64,000 nucleotides of DNA from Entoloma clypeatum (GCA_963565915.1 OY751492.1:186001-250000); one strand, 5' to 3'; numbered from the stretch's first letter, positions 21,646 through 34,250 are shown. Made by a program: numbers and translations. The notes: generated from the sequence alone by a model not told the origin.

Positions 21646-23100
21646 TTATGAGTCGAACTGATCACTCTGATAAATCGCAATGTTACAAACAAGCGCAATT
21701 CATTTCTACGTACTGAAATCGATGAAACCCTTTCTGCTGAATCTAATGTTGCAAACTCCTTGAACTGTGAAGTTTGATTTGGACCGTATTTGCGACAAGC
21801 TCTCTGGATGCCAATCGCCTTTTGCTCCCTCTCTACAAAGCGCTTTTGAATTTGAAGACTTCACTGTCAAACAAACTGGACCTTTCTTTGACGGCGAATC
21901 AAGACGAGTTGTATGAAGGACGACGCTATGGTCACCTACACCGGGCTGTTTAGATAAATATTGATATTTGATATTTAGAACAAGTATTATGTAATTGCGC
22001 ACCCATTCTCGACGGTTGAGCCAGTGATGTCCCACATCATAAAGCGAAGGATTCATCGCACATCCGTAGTGCGAGTATATCCCCGTCCCAGCCCGCTCTC
22101 CAACGTCTTACTTGTCGCACTGAGTCGGTCAATGTCATTCAATGGAAGATAAACCTGTGTCGCCTTCATAGCCCATTCAAAGGAAGGTCCACTCCCATCT
22201 TCACATCTGCAGATGACCGGCTGGTGGTCCATGTCGCAGTTCACGAACGGGACCGCTATGTATGACGCTTGCACTGTTAGGCACAAAGCTTCAAAGCCGC
22301 ATCCGCGGCATGCCAGGATTGACTCAAAGCCGAGGTAACCACATATACACTTCTTTCAGAGCTGCGATCAAGACTGCGGCCCCGAACTTCGTCGGGCAGC
22401 CCAAGAAGCTGCGGATTATCCGTACAAAAGTGCGAGGACTTTATCCTGAGGGGTTAATGGCGCCAGGAGAGGCACGTCGTCATGCATATCTGTGCAATCA
22501 AGAGACAATTTGTAGCGTCGCGAGTGGCAACCTGTGGCAACCCCAACCCGTGTCGCAACTTATATTGTGATTGGCAAATGGGTTGCGATCGTTCCTGTCG
22601 CAGTGTCAGCAGGTTCACGACGATGCAAACGAAAGGATCCCATGCCCTAATCGCCGCTTTATTCGCGTTCGCCCATCCGATTGTGTGAGAGCTCTGGCGT
22701 TTGTCAAGCAAAGGAGCATGGAGCCTGGCATCTCAGGCAGGTCTCTTTTTTTGAATAACATTTGTAGGCACGATCAGCTACGATCAGTTAAATGCCTGAT
22801 CTATTGGGGTGTTTCACGATGCATTTTTTTCTTCGGTTGCAACAAAAAAAAAAGGTTCGGACGTCAAAACCATTAATCCACATTTTCGGGACGCTGCAAG
22901 GCTTCGTGGGACAACGGAAATACATCAACCGGTCGGAGTCGGATACTTTGCCTCTTCATCCCGCATTCATGCAAGCGTCATCGTCGGCCGTCGCCTCTGC
23001 GTCTCGTTTGCAGACGTCCAAGGTTAGTTTGTGCTTCTTCACCCCCCGCGAGACTCGTTGACATTCATCGATAACAGTATGTAAATGGTGAGGAAACCCA
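21646..23100. other. intergenic with one weak coding patch
   Basis: A minus-strand patch at 22286-22100 (reading VNCDMDHQPVICRCEDGSG and QVYLPLNDIDRLSAT, followed by GTAAGA) looks like a single exon, possibly of a decayed gene. I do not recognise it. The rest shows nothing. Confidence 0.3.
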
Positions 23101-23149
23101 CCGTCTGCTCAACCGAAAAGCTGTCAATGGTTTAAATTTAACCAGTCGC

Positions 23150-24697
23150 GAGCGCCGTGATCTTTGTAACTTCTCCCTACTGCTCCTACCATTTCGAAGC
23201 AACCTTCTCACATCCGACCAGGTCTTCGATTACTTCCAAACACTGGAACTGGAATTATGTCTTGTTCTCGTCGGCTCCCTGTCACTCGCGGTCCTTACGC
23301 TCGTTTCATATCCAGGTCGAGCACATCTGGAAATCTCCACCTCACCTCATCGAGTGCTTATTCTACGTTTCACGGTACACCCCTTGTCTTGACCTTTGTA
23401 CCGCCTTATACTGTGAGTCTTGATCGAGAAATTTGATGCCCTTGTTCACCATCTTTTCCCAGACCTCCTTAAGACTCATATTTCCCATCAGGTAAAAGGT
23501 CCCAATGGTCCCTACCATTTCTCCCGACTAAAGTTCATTACGATAGACGTGCGGACATCTCTACTCCTTCTCAACAGGTAAAACGAACGTCACAAAGCTC
23601 CCGGAGATAACGAACTTACCGCTTTTCTTGTTGTGAAGCGTCCTCAGTACTTGGCATCGCCGTGGCGGAAGGTATGTTGATTTTGCTTATCTAGCAGCGA
23701 TGTTTTTCACCTTTGGTTTTCGAGCAATGATGCTTCTCCGTACGTGGGCGCTGTGGGGGAACCGCCGTCCACTGCTTATCTTGCTCACCGTTCCTTACTT
23801 CGTTCGTTTCCTCGACTTTCTCGTTCCCCCACAAAATCTAACAGTGCATCAGATAATTTGTGTCTTGTGCCTCGCCTTCCTAACACTCTTCTTGGGTTCG
23901 TTGCAATGTGAGTGCATCCCATCCGTCGGCTCCGATATATCACAAGCTCGAAGCAGATGGACCTCCACCTCTGCCAACCGTCACCGGCTGCCACCTGGTC
24001 GCGAGTAATCCTATCATCTTCATCGATTTTGCACTCATCATACTTTACGAAACATGTGAGCGATTTCTTTTTTTCTTATCTCTATAGCTCTCGGTCATCG
24101 AAATACCAATGTCTCTAAAATGCAGTTCTGATATTATTGACGCTATGGATTGGCATCAATGAATTTCGACAGTCTCGGAGTCCTCTCGTCCAGGTTCTGT
24201 ATCGGGACGGAGCTTTTTACTTCATCTATACCTTCCGTGAGCTCATGGTGTCTTTTGTTGTCGATGGGAATCGGTTGAATTATGTCAATTTCTAGTGGCC
24301 TCTGCTGGTAATATCATCGTTCTGTTAGTGGGTCCTGTACGTTCCTCAAAAGTTCAATCTCCCTTTGACCTTGCACGACCATCTGAAAAAACATACAGCC
24401 TGAATACGTCGATATCCTCAGCACGTGCGTCTCAAGCCTATTCCTGTTTCTTCTCCGAGTGTCAAAATATTGACACCGCTTCCTCATCGAAGGTTTCAGA
24501 GGGTTATGCACAGTGTTCTCTCCACCCGGACAGTCCTTCATGTACGGAGGATGGCATCTCCAGGGAGAGTGAATGGGTGGCAGGCCTCCACCGTGACGGC
24601 TGTGTCGAACATCCAGTTCCGACCGGCACAGCAAAGAGATCTGGACGCGATTACAGAAACGCCCGCCCAAAGAACAAGAATTAGATATTTCGCGTAG
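23150..24697 (+). pseudogene. DUF6533-type membrane protein, copy B (probably degenerate)
   Basis: It has the same exon order as copy A on the opposite strand: VFDYFQTLELEL near 23217; VEHIWKSPPHLIECLFYVSR near 23315; GIAVAE then AMMLLRTWALWGN near 23740; LTLWIGINEFRQSRSPLVQV near 24150; LASAGNIIVLLVGP near 24300; PEYVDILST; and FQRVMHSVLSTRTVLHV with a longer tail ending at TAG 24695-24697. The first donor is TTATGT, as in copy A. A further exon (near 23570) cannot be joined in frame because of an extra G at the donor relative to copy A. It is therefore most likely a non-functional paralogue. Confidence 0.6.
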
Positions 24698-25438
24698 TCG
24701 ATAGCGAGAGAGGGCACCTCTATAATTACTTAGTGATACTGTCCATGAATTCTAGATGAGAAGCTTTCAGTGGAGCCTTGGTGCGGGAGAAGACTCGTCA
24801 TTGGTATACATGGGGACTTGACGCTAAGCCACTGACCATTCAAATTCTTTGGCGCAGTAAACAGCACACCCATTTACCCGAGCCGCTGTTGCCGTCCGTG
24901 AAATGGCCCGTATGACACAATGCCATTCATCCGAGGGGAATGTGCATACCAGTGCCAAGAAGCGGGATTACCCGCACCCGAAGGTTCGGACCAGTGGATA
25001 AGTTGCTGTGGCAAGCGATAGGCCGCAGCGGTTCATCGATACCGGTGCTCGGGCCGTGCTGGAGCAGGGCATGATCGAGCCATGGCCAAGATGAACGCTT
25101 GAGGGTGTGTTCTATTCAATACAGATCTCGCTCGCTTGTGGAAGATGTCTTCGTTATGCATTGGCGGTGGAGTAGGGCCTTCGGTCCGACTCCGTCTGAT
25201 CACGTAGGGACATTCTCGTGTATTGTAGACATCGTCTCAAATCATCGATCATATGGTCCACACAGGTAAGCTTCCAAAATTTTATTAGTAGATAATTCGA
25301 TAAAAGACCAAGCAAGATCTTTGTATGGTACATCAGTGGATAAAAGCTCTATCGGACGTCAATCCGCCTCTATATAAGGTATTTCAAGAAAACCTCTCCC
25401 CTCGAAACGCTATTCAATGGATCGTACGAGGGGATGCT
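24698..25438. other. intergenic, nothing recognised
   Basis: No coding frame or repeat that I can support lies between DUF6533 copy B and the 3' end of the first desaturase gene. Confidence 0.5.
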
Positions 25439-27040
25439 CTAGATAGATTTCTTGTTCTCGATATCCGTCGCCAACACGCGCTGAGCTTTGCCGTCCTTGT
25501 TCTTGTAAAAGACAATATCACCGTCGTCCTCAATGAAACAGCATTGTGTGAATGTGCGATAAAGCGCCCGAAAGGTGTTCTGTGTGCCGCGGTGAGGAGA
25601 GGAAGGAGTTGGCAGAACCTGAGAAATGACATACCGTGGAGTCGTAGTTGTAGTCATCCTTGAGGACTTGTTTTATCGCCTCGGTAACCTGAGGCTGGTT
25701 GTAGAAGGGTATGGATGAGAAGAGATGATGTGCGACCTGCGTCGTGATGCATCGTTTAACGTAGATCAGAGGCCAAGGGGGTGAGAAACCGACATACGTG
25801 ATCATGGGAGACGTTGTGTAGGAAAAATCGGCCCGCCCATCCGAGGAGTGGTCTGTCGATGGTCGAGACCGCACCGCGGAGAAACGACCACTGCTTCCTG
25901 CGGTAGTGCGGGATGCTGGGGTCCGAGTGGTGGAGGTAGGTAAGCATCACGATCCAGTGGTTTGCGAACTAGGCGAGAAAATGGCGGTTAACGCTCATGG
26001 AAACAGGTCACAGAGGGAAGAGAATGGACTCACGATGTAAGGCACCAAGTAGAGCTTGAACAAGTTTGTGACGCCCGCTTGTTTGGTCCAAAGGTAGAGA
26101 GCGCACGACATGAAGCCGAGGCCGATATTGGAGGCGATGATCCCGTTGCGCTCGTGGGGTTTGAAGAGGGGTGATGAGGGTTGGAAATGCTATTGTTCCC
26201 CCGTTTAAACGGAGCCCCGAGAAACAGCGAGGAGATCGCGTACGTACATTGGTTCCTGGAGGATACATTGGGGAGCCCATGGCGTTTGTGAGGAGGTAGT
26301 ACTGCCAACCGAGAGCCTGCATGAAGAGCATGCGGAGCAGGGTGTAGATGGGTGTCTCCTCAAAAATATCATGGTAATCTGACACGTGAGCGGACTTCTC
26401 AAGGGGCAGGTTGTAATCGGAGCGGGTGCGCGGGACAAAATTCTCGTCACGCTCGACGGACATGGTGGCTTTGTGGTGTGCGTGGTGTGTTGATCGCCAT
26501 GCGTAGTAGGGAACGAGGATGAACTGGTGTGAGGGTGGTGGTTAAGGTTCATTTTTTGGAAATATTGGTGAGTTGTACTGACGGTGTGAAGACTGTAGCC
26601 GATGACATGGTTCACCCAGGCGTGGTTTGAAAGAGAGCCATGGCCGGCCTCGTGCGCCATGCACCACCAGCCGGCGAGTATGACACCCTGCCAGTGCCAG
26701 TAGAAAGCCCATAGACCCCATTTGGCAGCCGTGCCGAGTGTCTGGGGCAGCCCATGACTGGTAACGAGAGAACGCGCGAAGGGGTCTATCAACCACCCCA
26801 GCTTGTACATTATGACAGCGCAGGCGACATCACGGGCGACATAGAGGAGGGCTTTACCCGTGTGTTTCTGGTTCAGGTGCTTGGGAACGACTGTGTGTAT
26901 TTGAGCCAAGGTCACCTGGGATAACACTCGGTTAGCAATGGTGTAGATAGTGTCAGGGACATATAGTGGACCTGTGTCGGTGTGAAGGGCGTCTGCAGAC
27001 GATTCTTATACTCGACACCATCGGAAAACAAAGGGGCCAT
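25439..27040 (-). CDS. FAD2-like fatty acid desaturase (divergent, HEAGH box)
   Basis: Seven exons on the minus strand: 27040-26972, 26915-26583, 26523-26248, 26189-26034, 25968-25798, 25736-25635 and 25579-25439. They join to 1248 nt (415 aa), and all introns are in phase 0. The three histidine boxes of membrane acyl desaturases are present: HEAGH(GS), HHAHH and HVAHH(LFSSIPF), with hydrophobic pairs between them, so a di-iron enzyme of the endoplasmic reticulum is expected. Boxes 2 and 3 match Delta12 enzymes. Box 1 has Ala where classical oleate Delta12 desaturases have Cys (HECGH), a change seen in some FAD2-derived acetylenases and conjugases. It shares a 790-bp upstream region with the canonical paralogue on its right. 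Confidence 0.88.
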
Positions 27041-27830
27041 GTCGTACCAGCCAGTGGGGGATATGCAGAAGAGATAAGGAGTCCTTTGCCGCTGCCTGAT
27101 TTTGTTTCCATCTCCACCGGGGCTGATTTGGCGAGAAACAATCGACGTCAGTTTTGGAACTAAGGACACGTGGGAATTTGCAAAAAGGCAAAGACGCCAT
27201 GCGGATTTAGTTTACCGAGTGCAGTCACTTACAGTGACCTGCCTGTCATTCTGTTACATCCTGGGTATGTATTCATTCCATTCAAATGGCACTTAAAGTG
27301 GTAATAGTATGTGCCCAATATTTGACGTGAACGATGCAGTCTTGAAAAATTGCATACTCTTCACCTAGTCTGGTTGAAACACAGCCGATAGGTACGCACT
27401 AACTATGTTCGATCGAACTAAGTCACTAGAAGCTTCAAAGGTCAAACGTTCAAACATTGTTCCTGCCAATCAGCTACGGCGGCGAGCCTCCAATTCCAAC
27501 CACACTACTCGGTTCCTTAGTGGCTATTCACATGGTTGTAACTCGTTGTAGATCTTCGGACTTCGACTTAGATCTGGAGGCCAGCCCTCTGCAAATGGGG
27601 GTGATACTTGACCCTGGCGTCGCTCCATATGGATCTTGAGTCTGGCCATGGGGTGTCAGATTATCGTACGGTTGATTGCCTTTTTCAATTTCTCTTACCC
27701 TCCACATCCCCTGAACTGGCGCGGTGGTTTTACAGCATACGAGATAAATAGTGGTGTTGGTTCGAGTCATCTGTCGACAGTCGAGGACGTTTTCTCTGAC
27801 TTCATCTCCACATCTTCAGTACGCTACAGC
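27041..27830. promoter_or_regulatory. shared upstream region of the divergent desaturase pair
   Basis: The two start codons (27040 minus, 27831 plus) face away from each other across 790 bp with no convincing gene inside. This is the layout of a bidirectional promoter. I cannot assign individual sites. Confidence 0.55.
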
Positions 27831-29648
27831 ATGGGTTCCGTCAACATTGAGCCATACTCAGAGGACGCCCTCCCCTCTTACACACCCATGCCGTGGTAAT
27901 ACTGCCATTTCCTCCCTGAATTCTCAGATCTCATCCCTCACCTCCAGGTCTCTCAGCGAGATCAGAGCCGCAATCCCCGCCAAGTACTTCGTGCGGGATA
28001 CTCGGAAGGGTCTCCTTTACTTTGGTCGGGATCTTTTCATGGCTGCCGCTGCCTGGTCTCTTGCCGCCACCATCGACCCATGCTTCAAGCACGTCGCCGC
28101 TCAGCAGCTCCTTACTCCGGTCGGTGCCGAGGTTGCCCGGTGGGCTGCGTGGTGTGTCTAGTAAGTCCCTCACTAGTTGCACTACAGCACCCATATTGAC
28201 GACAGCGCTCTTGTAGCTGGTGGTTTCAGGGCCTTATCTTCACCGGTATTTGGGTCATTGGACATGAGGTACGTTCCCCATCCATTCTCGGCCCACTGGC
28301 TTGCCAGATCCGATCGTCTTCCCTCGCAGTGCGGCCATGGCGCGTTCTCCGACCACAAGCTCGTCAACGACACGATCGGTTTCGCCGCTCACTCTTTCCT
28401 CTGGACACCCTACTTCAGCTGGAAGATCTCTCACCACCGTCACCACAGTAACCACGCCTCTATGGAGCGCGACGAGGTCTACGTCCCCAAGACACGTGAA
28501 GATCTCGGTATCCCCGACGAAACCGGAGCGGAAACGATTGACTACGAAGAGATTTTGGGCGACACACCAATCTACACGCTGTATATGCTCATCCGCCAGC
28601 AGCTTCTCGCTTTCCCTGCTTACTTGCGTGAGTCGGTATTTCCAAGTAAAGCCGGACTCGCTTCTCACACAACAATAACCTTCACAGTGTTCAACGTCTC
28701 TGGCCAGAAGACATACCCCAAGTGGACCAACCACTTCGATCGTGAGGGCTCGCTTAATTCGTCTGTCAGGTGACATCTCATCTCGATCCCCTAGCCAACT
28801 CGATCCTCTTCACCAAGATCCAACGGAACGCAATCATCCTCTCTAACATCGGCCTCGCAGCCATGGTCTGGGGCGTCAACTATGCCTCCTCCCTCTATGG
28901 GCCATCCCAAGTCATCAAATATTACGGCATCCCCTGGCTCGCTGTGACACACTGGTGTAGGTCATTCCCATTCCAAATTGCCCTAGATGGGCTTGCTTTG
29001 TTTATCTTATCAAATTTGATAGTCGTCATGATCACCTATCTCCATCACACCGACCCGACGCTGCCTCACTACCGTGGTAAAGAGTGGAATTTTCAACGTG
29101 GTGCCGCCGCCACCGTCGACCGCAACTTCCTGGGCTGGCAAGGACGCTTCTTCCTCCACGACGTCGCGCACTATCACGTCGTTCACCACGTGAGGATTTG
29201 CACCATTCAACTTCTTACATACACGCGTTGACTCTCTTCCGATATCCCACAGTTCTTCCCAAAGATGCCCTTTTGTGAGTTTCGATTTTGCATTTCTGTA
29301 GCGGGCTGCAGCGAGCTGAAGTCGATTGCGCGATATCGCAGATCACGGACCTGAGGCGACTCAACATCTAAAGGCGTTCATCGGCGACCATTATGCCTAC
29401 TCCGACAAGCCCGTGTTCCAGGCCCTGTGGGAGAGCTATAACAAGTGCCAGTTTGTCGAGAATGAAGGTGAATCCTCCCTGTTCCATTAACTTCATGATA
29501 CGGTCGTTGTGGAACATAATTGAAGGCATCAAAGCTAAGAACTGAGCTGACATCGACTTTGGCAGGTGATGTCCTCTTCTATCGCGATAAGAAAGGCCGC
29601 GCCGTGCGTAGACCGGCTGATCAGTATCGTGTCAAGTCCAAGTCGTGA
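27831..29648 (+). CDS. Delta12 (oleate) fatty acid desaturase
   Basis: Ten exons: 27831-27895, 27948-28160, 28217-28268, 28330-28627, 28688-28741, 28795-28956, 29023-29189, 29253-29274, 29342-29467 and 29566-29648. They join to 1242 nt (413 aa). The boxes are canonical: HECGHGAFS (split by the 28269-28329 intron), HHRHHSNHAS and HVVHHFFPKMPF. Substrate-typical segments include EIRAAIPAKYFVR, MITYLHHTDPTLPHYR and FLGWQGRFFLHDVAH. It should insert the Delta12 double bond in oleoyl chains of membrane lipids to give linoleoyl chains, using cytochrome b5 as electron donor. It has no fused cytochrome b5 domain. It appears intact and is paired head to head with the divergent paralogue. Confidence 0.92.
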
Positions 29649-31333
29649 TGAGAGAAACTTCTATTTCATCCCCCCCGTTCCTCGTTCACATCTGGAAACC
29701 TCTCACACACATTACTCGTTTTGATACCCCTCCGCCATATTTTAGTACCTATTTCGCAATTATATTGTATTATCTGTATATTCTTGGTAAATGCGAATGA
29801 GAAAGTTGTTCTCGTCCAAGCCCAACATGTATAATAGATTACAAATGCTCGCTTCGAAATTAAAAGAAAAGAATAGAGCCTTGTGCTCGAGGAGTCCAGG
29901 ATATCCGACACATGGTTCGACAACGCCCTGCCGGGAGTCTGGTCCGGGGCGTGTACATTTCAAGCTCTTCCGAGTCTGAAGCCACTGCCGCGCGCGCAAA
30001 AGCTCCCGAGGAATTCGCAACCCACTTCAGTTGTTTTGGCCTCGAGTTCGTTATCCACAGTGTTCTTTCCGGGTATGAGTCTACCAGTGTATCTTGTCTT
30101 GACTCTTCCCCCGGACTCGGACCACAAGGTGAAGAAAGAATCTCCTGCTCCCCGTCACTCCCGTACCGACTTTACATACAAAGAGTCTTTGACGAGTAAG
30201 AACCGCAGAGAAGCACGACACTCCGAGCCGACTCGGAAGATAGGGACGAGTAATTTGTTGTTAATTTGCAACCAAGGAGGACGGTAAGTGCTATGGGCTC
30301 AAATTGGTTTGACGCATTAGGCTGGCGCAGTCCAGGCCTTTCGCGGGAAGGAATGGAAGAGAAGAATGGACCAAGATTTATACTCATGGATAGGTGAAAC
30401 TTTTCGGGGGCGAGCAACGACTCGGAGGTGTCCTTATTTGTATTACTGTCGTTTTCAATTTTTTGTGGACGCAAAGGCCACTCAGTACTACTGTCCGATT
30501 TGTGCGTTCAATTTGGATCCCTTTCCAGGCCTCGGTTGCCCGTCGACGACCCTGGTTGAATATCGAATGTCGGAGAGGACGGACAAGAAATTCCGGCGAA
30601 AACGATTCGTGACTGGCCGACGGACTCGGGTCGCAAGGGTCGACAGATCTAACTGCAAGAAGCTTTGCTCGCCTGGGCTCCTGTCGGGTGGCGTCCTGTC
30701 AGGTAGGAATTAGGAAATGGCGATCCCGTAGACGTCAGTGGGCGGTGCATCTATTGAATGGAGAGCGGGTGCCAGTGACACCTCTGTGAAGCTTTGAAAT
30801 GTACTTACTAGGTGCAATGTACGTTGCCTGTACCGTGTACGTACGTTTTACATCTGAACCGGGTATTGAAAACTGCAGCCTTAGTATTCCCCGTTGCCAG
30901 GAAAGACCGACATTGGACGAAGTTCAGTCCTCTCGCAGCTGTCGACGTTCTGTGGCCCATTTCAGAGTGGTGTCTGGTAAGATTATCTACCAGTCAATCA
31001 TTTCCGAGTTCGAGTTTACGAGAAGGCGGCTTTTCCAGACGACCCATGCCAAACTTTTTCGTACCTCCCATCATGCAGACTTTTGATCAATTGATGAAAT
31101 TGTTGTTATTTGTTTGACACATTGATGGCCTAGACCCGACTGACAAGCTGGCCAAAATCCAGGCTTCTAAAACCACAGCTTATACCACCCTTTATCTGAA
31201 AACCATAGCACATGCTTATTTTGCATTCCTGATCAACTCAGACATCAGAAATCATCCTCAGTAAAAAGGCCGGGTAGGCAAAATTTGGGCAAAATGCAGG
31301 TGAGAAGGTTTTGATGCATGTAAATTTTTGAAA
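29649..31333. other. intergenic with unplaced coding patches
   Basis: A plus-strand frame from ATG 29912 (VYISSSSESEATAARAKAPE) and patches near 30300-30700 have protein-like composition but contain stops and no joinable exons. This may be an unrecognised or decayed gene. Confidence 0.3.
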
Positions 31334-31482
31334 AACAGCAGAATCCGCACGGATCTGCACTCACGTGACAATTTATCTGCAATTTGCCCACTGTCATGAG
31401 GACATGCATTGATGACAACAGCAGAATCCGCACAGATCTGCACTCACGTGACAATTTACCTGCAATTTGCCCACTGTCATGA
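31334..31482. repeat. two-copy tandem repeat, about 83-bp period
   Basis: Units at 31334-31399 and 31417-31482 share a 66-bp core starting AACAGCAGAATCCGCAC and ending CCCACTGTCATGA with two substitutions. They are separated by a 17-bp non-repeated spacer. Confidence 0.85.
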
Positions 31483-31548
31483 AAAGCAATATATGTCCAA
31501 TGGGTTCCATCGAGGATGTTTCTTGAATAATTCCACGTCCCACCACCC

Positions 31549-31683
31549 ATGTCTGACTTTGTGCCACAAAGGAAGCCTCGAGCCGACTGTCAGTACACGG
31601 CAGAGGAGCGAGCCACCTTTCAACATTTCAAGCATGAGTACCGCTCTGCAACATCCTCAGCAGCACGCCGCGAGATCGTAACT
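31549..31683 (+). CDS. hypothetical protein, N-terminus only, runs into assembly gap
   Basis: It opens at ATG 31549 (MSDFVPQRKPRADCQYTAEE) and stays open for 45 codons until the run of N. It is basic and charged, with no recognised domain. The continuation cannot be assessed because of the gap. Confidence 0.35.
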
Positions 31684-31883
31684 NNNNNNNNNNNNNNNNN
31701 NNNNNNNNNNNNNNNNNNNNNNNNNNNNNNNNNNNNNNNNNNNNNNNNNNNNNNNNNNNNNNNNNNNNNNNNNNNNNNNNNNNNNNNNNNNNNNNNNNNN
31801 NNNNNNNNNNNNNNNNNNNNNNNNNNNNNNNNNNNNNNNNNNNNNNNNNNNNNNNNNNNNNNNNNNNNNNNNNNNNNNNNNNN
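31684..31883. other. assembly gap (200 N)
   Basis: Exactly 200 undetermined bases, which may be a placeholder length rather than a measured gap. Confidence 0.99.
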
Positions 31884-32061
31884 GTTGCACTTACCGCATT
31901 CCGCTCCTCCGCTACTCCACTCCGACTCGTCCGATGTTGAGAAACACGCTACGTGACAGACTGGTCAATCCTGAAAAATGTGAAACTCGAGACTGCAGTC
32001 CAGTCCTTTACCAGTCTGGTTCTGGTCCAGTTCTAGGTCTTTGAGACTGGACTTCAAAACA

Positions 32062-32403
32062 CTACTTATGCTTGCCTTTCAGGGTCCTTGAAGGCTTCGC
32101 GGCCACTGCCTTGCGGCTGGCATCCTTGCCACATGCCTTCTTCTTTCGCATCCCACACCCCTCTTCTGAGTCATGGTTGTCATCGTTGGATCGATCTTGT
32201 TTCTGTTTCGCTGCTAGTTTTGTTGCTCTCTTTAAATGATGATGATGGGAATCACTCTCAGCGGCAGCGTCGTCGTCGTTGTCTGATTCCTGAGTTTGAT
32301 TCAGAGTTGTGACCTTCGAGCTCTCGAAGACACATGTACCTGAGGATGTAGCCTGAGGTTGACCACGAGAGGATGCTCCTTTCGTAGTGTTTCCCCTAGC
32401 CAT
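32062..32403 (-). CDS. hypothetical low-complexity protein, 113 aa
   Basis: Open from ATG 32403 to TAA at 32062. It has an acidic run (NDDDAAAESD), a four-His run and a Lys/Arg-rich C-terminus. No family is recognised. Its location between a gap and a LINE suggests a possible remnant. Confidence 0.3.
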   Translation of the reverse strand: MARGNTTKGASSRGQPQATSSGTCVFESSKVTTLNQTQESDNDDDAAAESDSHHHHLKRATKLAAKQKQDRSNDDNHDSEEGCGMRKKKACGKDASRKAVAAKPSRTLKGKHK

Positions 32404-32639
32404 GGAAGAGAGAAGGTAGGAGGATGTTTTTCTCATCATCATCTGGCTCAGCACTTATACCTTTGCCCACAGGATTCTGTCTCCGACGAATTTTCTTTTC
32501 TCTATAATCATTTCATCACGATAGAATTGTCGTAGATGAATTAAGGGGTCTTGACATCATCTGAGATGGTAATGTAACATGTTTCAAAGCCACAATGTAC
32601 AGTGAACTTGAGCCAAGACCCCGGATTTTTGGCATTGAG

Positions 32640-32805
32640 TTTCTGCCTGATTAACTGATTAATAAAAGTTAACAAAAATCTTTCTCAGAGGTTAAACTTA
32701 AGTTATTGCTACACCCAAAGTTGTTAACCTTAACCATGGGGTTAAGTTAATGTGAGTTAAGTCATGTTAAATTAACATTAACCTGCAGTTAAGTAATGCA
32801 ACTTC
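32640..32805. repeat. GTTAA/TTAAC-rich tract
   Basis: The pentamers GTTAA and TTAAC recur about a dozen times in 165 bp on both strands (for example near 32668, 32724, 32733 and 32742). The tract borders the truncated 3' side of the LINE fragment. Confidence 0.6.
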
Positions 32806-34250
32806 AAAACACTATACTTGAGTTAGGAAGAAAGAGTAGGGATGTGGGGCATGTGGTCAAGCGGAGAGTGTCGTGGTCTCGTCTGTGGATAATGTGGTGT
32901 TGCAATCACCAGCAATCGTCCATGAGAAAGGCGCAGATTTGCAAAGATCAGTGATGGCAGGCCAGAAAAGAAGATTGTCATCGGTGGGTATTCCACGGAG
33001 CGTATAGGCCAATAAAGCGGTGGACAAAACCATGGCCATGTGAGGAGGGCATAGTAAGATCAAAGGCAAGAACTCATCCAAAGAGATGGGAAGGAAGGGT
33101 CAATGGTTGGATATGAAAGAGATTACGGCGAAAGGCGACAATAAGACCCCATTTACCCTGTCCCTTTGGGGGACTGGCCTGCCTTGTGTTTTGTATAAGT
33201 GATAATCTGGCAGGTGTAAATGGGAACCAACAAAAGCAGTATTCTTTGTTTCACCCAGCACAAAAGCATGAGGCTGTTGTGAGAGGACGAAATCATTGAT
33301 ATTGGCAATTTTAATAGGATTTGCCAAACAATTGGTGTTGAGTGCAATTGTCTGAAAAGTAGATGTGGGCATTGCACGAGTATGAGGAACATAGGAAGAA
33401 AGAAAGCAAACAAGGAAAATAAGGGAGAAAAAGAAATGAGGGGAGAAAGAGAAGACCAATGAGAAATGTAGTAGGAGATGTAAATAGAAAGCGAAGGGAT
33501 TGAACATGTCAGCCAGAAGAACAGAAAAACTCCTGCGACCTTTGTTAAAGTGAACGGGTGTAATCAGGTGATCAGAGCGTTTGAAAACGCAGCCGGCTGC
33601 AGGAGGGGCAAAAGGTAAAGAAACAGGTACCTGAGGTTGTTGCAATTCAACATCAACACACATGGCATCAACAGTTTGAGTGACTTCGTCCTTCTTTTGA
33701 TGATTATCAGCAAGACAAGAGCACTTGAGAGTCAGTGGAGATGTGGAAGGCATCGGTGTCAGGGAAGGGGAATGAGGAGGCACAGGTAAAAGGTTGGGGC
33801 TCAAGGAGTCGACTTTGGCAGTGAGCTTGGCAGGTGTGATTGGAGGAAGCTGTGGCGAACATCAGATTGGTTAGCATTAAGGCAGTGCGGGCATTGCTGA
33901 GCTCGCTGTTAGCAGCAGAGAGTTGGTTCTGCACAGAGATAAGATTAAAAACTCCAGCAATGGTGGTCAGATTCTCCCTGTGGACAGCTGTGATCTGTTG
34001 TTGAAGAGTTCTTTGCATAGATGTGAGGGTACCAATCACAAGGTTCTGCACATCAATCTTGGTTCGCATCTGGTTGAACTGGTGAAGAAGAACGGGGCTA
34101 ACAGTATCTTGTGTGGGGCCGGTGGAGGTAGCACCAGTCCAGAGGCTGTGGGAGTTGAGGTTGAAAAGAAGGCGTGCATTTATGGGGCTGCAAACGTTGA
34201 GGGAGGTCCCACGAAATGCAAGAAAGGGGTCGCTGATGATCCTAGATATG

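Noticed and set aside
25414..27200. Several overlapping short minus-strand frames in the first desaturase gene
   Set aside because: They are intron-retaining or out-of-frame readings of the seven-exon model, which joins without a break.
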